11,863 bases of DNA from CAZKRU01 sp964555235. Its GTDB lineage: Bacteria > Verrucomicrobiota > Verrucomicrobiia > Methylacidiphilales > CAMAQI01. Where the stretch lies: assembly GCA_964555235.1 (NCBI GenBank), contig CAZKRU010000097.1:1-11863 (forward strand). Direction: 5' to 3'. A program made the position numbers and the translations under genes. The first letter of the stretch is position 1. Each line of letters begins with the position of its first letter. The notes under the pieces were generated by a model. It saw nothing but the letters and a program-made list of their open reading frames with translations. It was not told the origin of the DNA and made no database searches. Positions 7,128 through 11,863 of the stretch are shown one piece after another.

Positions 7128-7215
7128 GAAGGGAATGCTGCCGATTTTTGGAGGGGCTGTAAAGCTTCGGTGTTGGCATTGCTTTCTTTTTAAAAATCCG
7201 ATAGGGTTTAATCCT
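7128..7215. promoter_or_regulatory. Divergent promoter region
   Basis: These 88 bp separate the starts of the TPR lipoprotein gene (-) and the REC-HD-GYP gene (+), so both promoters should lie here. On the plus strand TTGGCA (7173-7178) is a good -35, but at 18 bp only the poor TCCGAT (7197-7202) is available as -10. TAGGGT (7202-7207) could act as a -10 for leaderless initiation at 7216. No convincing minus-strand promoter was identified. Confidence 0.35.
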
Positions 7216-8496
7216 ATGCCGAATCCGGAAAGACAAACCGAAAAATTTCAAATTCTTGTTATTGATGACGATCCCCTCATACTCCGTTCCATTCAGGGAT
7301 TGCTCTTGGAGTTGCCGGTCAAGATCTCGACGGCGATCAATTGTTCTGATGCGCGCGCCCAAACGATGACGAATCCGGAATTTGCGATTCTCCTCTGCGA
7401 TCATTTGCTTCCGGATGGAAATGGAGTTGATTTTCTTCGCGAAATGCGGACCCGCTATCCGACGGCGATTCGCATTTTGATGACCGGCGTTTACGATAAG
7501 AACGTTGCCCTCGAAGGGGTGAATACCGGTGAGGTCTATCGATTTCTCATCAAGCCTTTTTCCAATGAAGAGCTTATTGCGGCGATCCATCAGAGCATCG
7601 ACCGGTTTCAACTTCAGACGGAGAATGCGCGGTTGCAGCAGCAGTTGGTTTTGCAGAATGAAGAATTAAAATTGGCAAATACCCAGTTGGAGCGACGTGT
7701 TGCGATTGAGGAGGGGCGGGCAAGAGACTTGGCGGTGGAGAGTGGTAATTGGCGGCGCGCCTGTCAGAGCATGGTCGATCTCTGCCTCGAATTCATGCAG
7801 CGTTTGGATACGCCGCTTTTTATGCACAGTCAGCGCGTGGCTCGCCTTTCGGTCGGTTTGGCTCGCGAGATGGGCTATCCGAATGATTCGATCGATCGCA
7901 TTGAACTCGCCGCCTCCCTGCACGATCTTGGGCTTTTGGGGGCGAGTCCGGCGCTTCAGGCGAATCAACGGGATCTTGCATTAATCAAGACGCCTCTGGA
8001 GCGGGATCAGATGACGGGCCATGCGGAACTCTCTGCGGCGTTGGTTAAATTTCTCCCCGTTCCGGAAGTGGTTCAGATTATCTCGGAGCACCATGAACTT
8101 TACGACGGGTCGGGTTACCCCAAGGGGTTGGCTGGGGAGCAAATCAATCAGTTGGCGAATGTCTTGATCGTGGCCGATGCCTATGATGAGCAGCGCAAGC
8201 GCGACTTTGCCCTCTCGAACATCGAAATGGGGTCGGGGAAACTTTACCACCCGGAAGTCGTTCGCGCTTTGATTCGACTTCTTGGAAATAAGGACTTCAA
8301 ACTGCAACTTGACCGTCCGGCACTTCTTTCAGAGCTAAAGCCGGGCATGAAACTTGCTACTTCTATCTATACTTCAACAGGGATGTTGTTGGTCAAGCAG
8401 GGGCAGGTGTTGACGAGCTCGATTATTTCGAAGCTTCAGCTCCATGACTCTGGGAATATGATATCGCAAACCATTTACGTGCAAACAGATACGTAA
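7216..8496 (+). CDS. Response regulator with HD-GYP c-di-GMP phosphodiesterase domain
   Basis: With a start at 7216 the protein has 426 residues. A frame open back to 7054 exists, but it would overlap the divergent TPR gene and adds unfamiliar sequence, whereas MPNPERQTEKFQILVIDDDP is a natural receiver start. Receiver domain 11-128: acidic pocket D17-D19, phospho-acceptor D62 (LLCDHLLPDGNG), T90 and K113. A helical, probably coiled-coil linker (132-175) leads to the HD-GYP domain (about 185-358): H204, H236-D237, H269, HHE (292-294), DGSGYP (297-302) and D320. This is the RpfG-type arrangement, which usually degrades c-di-GMP when phosphorylated. The lysine of the canonical HDxGK motif is replaced by Leu240 (HDLGL), which may lower activity. 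A C-terminal module (366-426, LKPGMKLATSIYTSTGMLLV) is common in such proteins. It is the first gene of the likely operon with the lipoprotein (20 bp downstream) and FlgM-like genes. No partner kinase is in the window. Confidence 0.92.
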   Translation: MPNPERQTEKFQILVIDDDPLILRSIQGLLLELPVKISTAINCSDARAQTMTNPEFAILLCDHLLPDGNGVDFLREMRTRYPTAIRILMTGVYDKNVALEGVNTGEVYRFLIKPFSNEELIAAIHQSIDRFQLQTENARLQQQLVLQNEELKLANTQLERRVAIEEGRARDLAVESGNWRRACQSMVDLCLEFMQRLDTPLFMHSQRVARLSVGLAREMGYPNDSIDRIELAASLHDLGLLGASPALQANQRDLALIKTPLERDQMTGHAELSAALVKFLPVPEVVQIISEHHELYDGSGYPKGLAGEQINQLANVLIVADAYDEQRKRDFALSNIEMGSGKLYHPEVVRALIRLLGNKDFKLQLDRPALLSELKPGMKLATSIYTSTGMLLVKQGQVLTSSIISKLQLHDSGNMISQTIYVQTDT

Positions 8497-8504
8497 ATAA
8501 AAAC

Positions 8505-8511
8505 GGAAGGG
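8505..8511 (+). promoter_or_regulatory. Ribosome binding site deciding a GTG start
   Basis: GGAAGGG ends 5 nt before GTG at 8517. The nearby ATG at 8512 opens a frame that stops after two codons, so GTG is the start of the lipoprotein gene. This is one of the few clear Shine-Dalgarno sites in the window, and it precedes an internal operon gene. Confidence 0.65.
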
Positions 8512-8516
8512 ATGCC

Positions 8517-9155
8517 GTGAAGATTGTTCAGAAGCTGGGACTTTTAGTTCTCGTGTTGTGTTTGGGAGGCTGCGCCACTCAAGAGCTCACCAAGGACATG
8601 GATACCGTTTTGGGCGGAAATTATGTCGCTCCTCTCAATCGTTACCCAGGGACAACCCCTACACGTGTCTTGGTTTTGCCGGTGACCGGCTCGATCCAGC
8701 CCTCCTACAAGCAGGTTTACTTGAATGATTTCTTGGCGACGCTGCATCAGGGGCGTGAATTTTTGGTGACTCCCTATGGGGACGACTTAATCAATCAGAC
8801 AGAGCTTAAAATCTCAGGAGCGGCAGCCCAAGCTCGTGCGCAGCTCTTGAAATGTGATTCTTTGCTCTATATGGCCCTTCAAAATCAACAGGTTTTTCCG
8901 CCCCTTCGAGTGACGGTGAAGATTACCCTGATCTCGGCTCAAGATGGGACGGTTTTAGTGGATGGAATTTTGGACTATGATGTTCAGAATGAACTGGTTG
9001 CGAATTCGGCGCGTCGTTATTATCAATCCCGCCTTCAGCGGATGTCAGCTCCGGATAAGAGCCTAGCCATCCTTGAAAACAATCAACTTTTCCTCCGATA
9101 CGTCGGATATGACGTTGGAAAAGCAATATTACGCGCTTTTTCTTTAGATCAGTGA
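8517..9155 (+). CDS. Small lipoprotein of unknown function
   Basis: This 212-residue protein has a clear lipoprotein signal: MKIVQKLGLLVLVLCLGGC, lipobox LGGC with Cys19. After a short linker comes an alpha/beta part opening TRVLVLPVTGSIQPSY (49-64). It continues with a helix (67-78), a strand (REFLVTPYGDD), a helix rich in Ala (101-111), CDSLLYMALQ (113-122) and the strand pair VTVKITLISAQDGTVLVDG (132-150). This order resembles the TolB-N/CsgG/LpoB-like folds of envelope lipoproteins, but no family signature is certain. It lies between a c-di-GMP response regulator and a FlgM-like gene, which may point to a flagellar or surface-structure role; that is inference from position. It follows the HD-GYP stop by 20 bp with a good ribosome binding site, so the two are translated from one mRNA. 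Confidence 0.8.
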   Translation: MKIVQKLGLLVLVLCLGGCATQELTKDMDTVLGGNYVAPLNRYPGTTPTRVLVLPVTGSIQPSYKQVYLNDFLATLHQGREFLVTPYGDDLINQTELKISGAAAQARAQLLKCDSLLYMALQNQQVFPPLRVTVKITLISAQDGTVLVDGILDYDVQNELVANSARRYYQSRLQRMSAPDKSLAILENNQLFLRYVGYDVGKAILRAFSLDQ

Positions 9156-9198
9156 AAATAAAACTTAAGTATTAACCCTCAAGAACCGAAGCTACAGT

Positions 9199-9483
9199 AT
9201 GGAAGTAACCAACATCAACTCAACCACACCGGTGAATGTCGCTCCGGTGGTGCGTCGTCCGGTGGAGACTTCTACTGATTCGGGAAATGACTCGGTGGAG
9301 ATTTCTCCTGGAGCGCTTTCTGCGGCTCGATTAGTCGATGCTGTCAAAAGTGCGCCGGAAGTTCGTCCTGCCGCCGTGCAACGTCTCAAATCAGCAGTCG
9401 CCAGTGGCAACTACCCACCCCCTGCAATTATCGAAGGTCTCGCTCGGTTGATCGGCGCTACGGTAAAGCCGAGCAACGAGTAA
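9199..9483 (+). CDS. flgM: FlgM-like anti-sigma-28 factor
   Basis: The N-terminal part of this 94-residue protein (1-30) is of low complexity and probably disordered, as in FlgM. The C-terminal part (31-88) fits the FlgM pattern well: DSVEISPGA (31-39), a helix AARLVDAVK, then PEVRPAAVQRLKSAVASGNYPP (53-74) and a last helix IEGLARLIGAT. In known FlgM proteins this half binds and inhibits the flagellar sigma factor FliA (sigma-28) until FlgM is exported through the completed hook-basal body. No flagellar structural gene is in the window, so the partner sigma factor must lie elsewhere or have another role. The gene begins 43 bp after the lipoprotein stop and ends just before a terminator-like hairpin, so it looks like the last gene of this operon. 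No Shine-Dalgarno site is visible. The symbol rests on pattern recognition only. Confidence 0.75.
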   Translation: MEVTNINSTTPVNVAPVVRRPVETSTDSGNDSVEISPGALSAARLVDAVKSAPEVRPAAVQRLKSAVASGNYPPPAIIEGLARLIGATVKPSNE

Positions 9484-9513
9484 GTCTTCAGATCTGCATC
9501 GGCTTTTAGCTGA

Positions 9514-9554
9514 CGGTGAGAGGGAACCAGCCTTCTCACCGCATCGTCGTTTTT
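9514..9554 (+). terminator. Probable terminator after the FlgM-like gene
   Basis: CGGTGAGA (9514-9521) and TCTCACCG (9534-9541) form a perfect 8-bp stem with a 12-nt loop. A T-run (9550-9554) follows 8 nt later. The T-run is further from the stem than in an ideal intrinsic terminator, but the position 30 bp after the stop fits the end of the operon. Confidence 0.55.
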
Positions 9555-9575
9555 ATTTAAATTCAAAATTTCCCG

Positions 9576-9602
9576 TTGGTGGCGCCCGACCTCCGGGCGG
9601 GC
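9576..9602 (+). repeat. Short hairpin repeat, copy 2
   Basis: The copy begins TTGGTGGCGCCCGACCTCCG and matches the minus strand of 2482-2508 over 27 positions with only a few differences. GCCCGACC (9584-9591) pairs with GGGCGGGC (9595-9602) with one mismatch (A opposite G). It lies between the operon terminator and the AT-rich ankyrin gene. Confidence 0.55.
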
Positions 9603-9726
9603 ATGTTTCCTATTTTTCAATCAAACACACACTCCGACAGCACGCAATAGGCTGGTCTTTTTGTGGGGATTGGACCAATGTCGGATGAGAAATCGTATGC
9701 TCCCTCTTAGTCAACTCAGAGCCAAA

Positions 9727-10692
9727 ATGCCTTTCCTTACGGAAAAAAGAGTAAAAGTAATGATATGCCTTTCTATCGCATTCATTTGTTTCGTCGGTAT
9801 CCCCCGTACGATTTCGCCTAAGGTTCATTTGCGGATAGTTGATGAATCAGGCAATCCTATTAAATCTGCTTTGATAAAGTGTGATTGGAGTATCTTCTTT
9901 GGGATCACGGATCGCAGAATATCCGATGAACACCAATTAAGTTCTCCTGGCGAGTTCGTTATTCCAAAAGAACGTATCTTTTGCTCCCCCATCCGACTAT
10001 TCCTCGAAGGAATTTTGTCGTTCATGCACCCGTGCGGCGGGAGCTTTAAATCGTGGATTGAGATCCATGTGGAAAGTGAAGGGTTTCATAGCGCGCACGA
10101 AAGTTTTCTGGAAAATAAATATATTCCGACAGAGCTTCAAATAACCTTATGGAAGGATAGACCTATTTATGCTTTGATTCATAAAGGCAAATGGGATGAG
10201 GTTTTAAACATAGCGCTTGAATCGCCGTCTATTATTAATGCTGAATTGTTTTGCGCGCTTATCTGGGAATATCAGCACTCGGATACGAATGATGAATCGA
10301 AAGCTAAAATAAAAGTTATCATCAGCAAGCTTCTTTCAATTAGAAAATCAAACGAAGTATTTGAGCTCAAGGGGAGTTCTGGTGATTATCCATTGCAAGC
10401 GGCAGCTCAATCAGCAGCGTTTCCTTTAATGGAGGTATTTCTAGAGGCCGGAGCAAATGCGAATATCTTAGATAATAACCACTCATCACCCTTGCATCAC
10501 ATGTCTGGTGGTTATGACGGCGCAGACCAATATGAACAAATACAGCTCTTATTAAAATATGGCGCAGATCCATGTGCTGTTAATGCTTACGGACAAATGC
10601 CACAAGACATTGCGCTATTATTTAAACAAAATATTTCTTACAAATTGCTTAGCGAAGCTTCAAAGCGAAAAATGCTAATCGACTCCCCTTGA
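9727..10692 (+). CDS. AT-rich gene: membrane/secreted ankyrin-repeat protein
   Basis: The reading frame is open from 9661. Starts at TTG 9661 and ATG 9685, 9697, 9727 and 9760 are possible and none has a Shine-Dalgarno site. I chose 9727 because it gives a normal export signal or anchor: MPFLTEKRVKVMICLSIAFI. The product is then 321 residues. Next comes a region that looks like a carboxypeptidase-regulatory/transthyretin-like beta-sandwich: VHLRIVDESGNPIKSALIKC near its start and EGFHSAHES...LQITLWKD near its end. After a helical stretch, about three ankyrin repeats end the protein (GDYPLQAAAQSAAFPLMEVF; SPLHHMSGG...IQLLLKYGADP; GQMPQDIALL). Ankyrin repeats bind proteins; here they would lie outside the cytoplasm if the signal works. 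The gene is visibly richer in A+T than its neighbours and uses ATA, AGA and AAT freely, which suggests acquisition by transfer. Function unknown. Confidence 0.75.
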   Translation: MPFLTEKRVKVMICLSIAFICFVGIPRTISPKVHLRIVDESGNPIKSALIKCDWSIFFGITDRRISDEHQLSSPGEFVIPKERIFCSPIRLFLEGILSFMHPCGGSFKSWIEIHVESEGFHSAHESFLENKYIPTELQITLWKDRPIYALIHKGKWDEVLNIALESPSIINAELFCALIWEYQHSDTNDESKAKIKVIISKLLSIRKSNEVFELKGSSGDYPLQAAAQSAAFPLMEVFLEAGANANILDNNHSSPLHHMSGGYDGADQYEQIQLLLKYGADPCAVNAYGQMPQDIALLFKQNISYKLLSEASKRKMLIDSP

Positions 10693-10714
10693 GCGAGATT
10701 TCAAAAAGATCACG

Positions 10715-10793
10715 CTCGCGAAGTTCGCCAAGAAACCTTCTTTTGTTTTTAAATCGGATTCAATCCTTCGCGCATTGGCGGACTTCGCGAGAG
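10715..10793. repeat. Intergenic inverted-repeat element, copy D
   Basis: The left arm (10715-10732) is CTCGCGAAGTTCGCCAAG, identical over 18 nt to 731-748 in copy A. The right arm (10765-10793), read on the minus strand, begins CTCTCGCGAAGTCCGCCAAT. The arms match in 16 of the first 17 positions of the core. The loop is AT-rich (TTTTGTTTTTAAAT). It lies 23 bp after the ankyrin gene stop and before pdxA. Confidence 0.7.
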
Positions 10794-10924
10794 ACAAGAT
10801 ACTGTTCTCTCCGCGGATTGCCCCACGAGCGAGGGGCTTGAGCTTCGAGTGAGGCCATTCGGGCTGCGAAGCGGTTCGTACCAATCTTATTGATGGATGG
10901 ACCGAGTTCGCCTAACTCCATTGA

Positions 10925-11839
10925 ATGTCGAAAGTATTTTCTCAACCGGTCATTGCCGTGACCATTGGAGAGCCGGCGGGGATTGGCCCTGAAGTGATCC
11001 GCAAAGCGTTGCGCTCTTCTAAGCTTCCTGCCGGAGTCACGTTTCGGGTTTTTGGAGAGGAAGCCGCGCGCACGATCCATCCGGGGAAAATGACGGCAGC
11101 TTCGGCGCAGATTGCCTGGGCGGCATTGGAGGAAGCGACGGACGAATGGAGACGAGGCCGTGTGGCGGCGATTGTGACCGCTCCGATTCACAAGGAGAAT
11201 TTATCGAAGATCGGCTTTCCCTTTCCGGGTCATACGGAGTTTTTTGCGAGGCGCTGTGGGTTTCGGGAGTCCGAGGGAGTGATGTCATTTTACGACAAAC
11301 GTCTTTCAGTCGCTCTGGTCACGGCGCATTGTTCTCTTCGGTCGGCAGTTCGAAAGATCACTTCGGAGCGGATCCAGCGCACGACAATTCTCTTCGAAGC
11401 ATTTTTGAAAAAAACATTGGGTCGGTCTCCTCGATTGGCGATGGCTGGTCTGAATCCTCATGCGGGGGAGGGAGGGCTTTTTGGGAATGAAGAAACACTC
11501 CGGTTGATTCCTGCTTTGAAAGCGCTTCGTCGTCGAAAAATTCAGATCGAAGGGCCTTTTCCGCCGGACACGGTTTTTAATCGCGCGGTGGCGGGAGATT
11601 TTGATGGAGTGGTGGCGATGTATCACGATCAAGGATTGATCCCGTTTAAGCTCCTGGCATTTGATCAGGGGGTGAATGTCACGCTCGGTTTGCCGTTGAT
11701 TCGAACCTCGCCGGATCATGGTACAGCGTTGGAGATTGCGGGGAAAGACCAATCCCGACCCGAGAGCATGATTGCGGCGCTTCGACTGGCGGCGATGATG
11801 ATTAAAAAACTGAGACCTCTGCAAAAAGGGTACTTTTAA
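10925..11839 (+). CDS. pdxA: 4-hydroxythreonine-4-phosphate dehydrogenase
   Basis: PdxA oxidises 4-phosphohydroxy-L-threonine with NAD(+) in the DXP-dependent route to pyridoxal phosphate; the product decarboxylates before PdxJ uses it. The protein has 304 residues, a little shorter than many homologues of about 330. Visible motifs are: TIGEPAGIGPEV (13-24); VTAPIHKENL (84-93); PGHTEFFA (101-108); TAHCSLR (133-139); LNPHAGEGGLFGNEE (176-190); GPFPPDTVF (210-218); and YHDQGLIPFK (233-242), followed by TLGLPLIRTSPDHGTALEIAGK. H135, H179 and H234 correspond to the three metal-binding histidines of the E. coli enzyme. The start MSKVFSQPVIAVTIGEPAG fits the family; no Shine-Dalgarno site precedes it. 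The next frame, probably rsmA, begins 0-9 bp after the stop, an arrangement also found in enterobacteria. Confidence 0.96.
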   Translation: MSKVFSQPVIAVTIGEPAGIGPEVIRKALRSSKLPAGVTFRVFGEEAARTIHPGKMTAASAQIAWAALEEATDEWRRGRVAAIVTAPIHKENLSKIGFPFPGHTEFFARRCGFRESEGVMSFYDKRLSVALVTAHCSLRSAVRKITSERIQRTTILFEAFLKKTLGRSPRLAMAGLNPHAGEGGLFGNEETLRLIPALKALRRRKIQIEGPFPPDTVFNRAVAGDFDGVVAMYHDQGLIPFKLLAFDQGVNVTLGLPLIRTSPDHGTALEIAGKDQSRPESMIAALRLAAMMIKKLRPLQKGYF

Positions 11840-11848
11840 GTGAAGGTG

Positions 11849-11863
11849 ATGGGATTTAAAAAA
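11849..11863 (+). CDS. Start of a gene cut by the window edge, probably 16S rRNA dimethyltransferase RsmA
   Basis: Only MGFKK is inside the window when started at ATG 11849; in-frame GTG codons at 11840 and 11846 are alternatives. GAAGG (11842-11846) is a Shine-Dalgarno-like site, although very close to the ATG. RsmA (KsgA) proteins often begin with a few residues followed by KKSLGQHFL, and rsmA commonly follows pdxA, so this is the best guess. RsmA dimethylates two adenines near the 3' end of 16S rRNA. Five codons cannot prove it. Confidence 0.4.

Noticed and set aside
7173..7184. Sigma-54-like TTGGCA...TTGC
   Set aside because: GG and GC are only about 6 nt apart, not the spacing needed for a -24/-12 promoter.
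7054..7215. Longer start for the response regulator
   Set aside because: It would overlap the divergent TPR gene start and the promoter region and adds 54 residues not typical of receivers; 7216 gives a standard start.
9161..9192. Sigma-28-like TAAAACTT...ACCGAAGC before the FlgM-like gene
   Set aside because: The spacer is about 18 nt instead of about 11, and the -10 part is a poor match.
10760..10921. Minus-strand 53-codon frame diverging from pdxA
   Set aside because: The translation looks somewhat protein-like, but its last part lies in repeat copy D and it has no recognised relative; probably a by-product.
1..11863. CRISPR array, tRNA, rRNA, defence or toxin-antitoxin system
   Set aside because: No direct-repeat/spacer pattern, tRNA-like fold, rRNA sequence or recognisable effector gene was seen on either strand.

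Overview
The window reads as ordinary chromosomal DNA of a free-living, Gram-negative-type bacterium of roughly balanced GC content. It carries predicted lipoproteins, c-di-GMP signalling proteins, a FlgM-like protein and nearly no Shine-Dalgarno sites. The style of UvrB, the poor Shine-Dalgarno signal and the repeat-filled intergenic gaps suggest a PVC-type lineage (Verrucomicrobiota/Omnitrophota-like). That is an impression, not a placement; a phylogeny of UvrB and PdxA would settle it.

Layout, left to right. (1) 109-687 encodes a secreted beta-sandwich protein behind a possible promoter with an overlapping palindrome. (2) 688-1134 has no convincing gene; it holds an inverted-repeat element and a 198-bp segment bounded by perfect 14-bp inverted repeats. 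(3) 1135-2346 encodes an EAL-HDOD (YuxH-type) signalling protein. (4) 2347-2615 is made of repeats. (5) 2616-4655 is uvrB. (6) 4680-4753 is an inverted repeat between convergent genes. (7) On the minus strand, a 618-residue TPR lipoprotein gene (7127-5271) is followed 33 bp later by a DUF4177-like gene (5237-4767). (8) Diverging from these, 7216-9483 looks like one operon: a response regulator with an HD-GYP domain, a small lipoprotein and a FlgM-like anti-sigma factor, ended by a hairpin with a T-rich tail. (9) 9727-10692 is an AT-rich, probably foreign gene for a membrane or secreted ankyrin-repeat protein. (10) After another inverted-repeat element comes pdxA (10925-11839), directly followed by the first codons of what is probably rsmA/ksgA.

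How they fit together. The clearest functional block is the REC-HD-GYP / lipoprotein / FlgM-like operon, which suggests a link between c-di-GMP turnover, the envelope and flagellar sigma-factor control. The EAL-HDOD protein is a second c-di-GMP-related protein nearby. uvrB (excision repair) and pdxA-rsmA (vitamin B6 synthesis, 16S rRNA methylation) are housekeeping genes. I see no defence system, CRISPR array, intact transposase, tRNA or rRNA. The most distinctive feature is the set of related inverted-repeat elements filling most gaps between transcription units.
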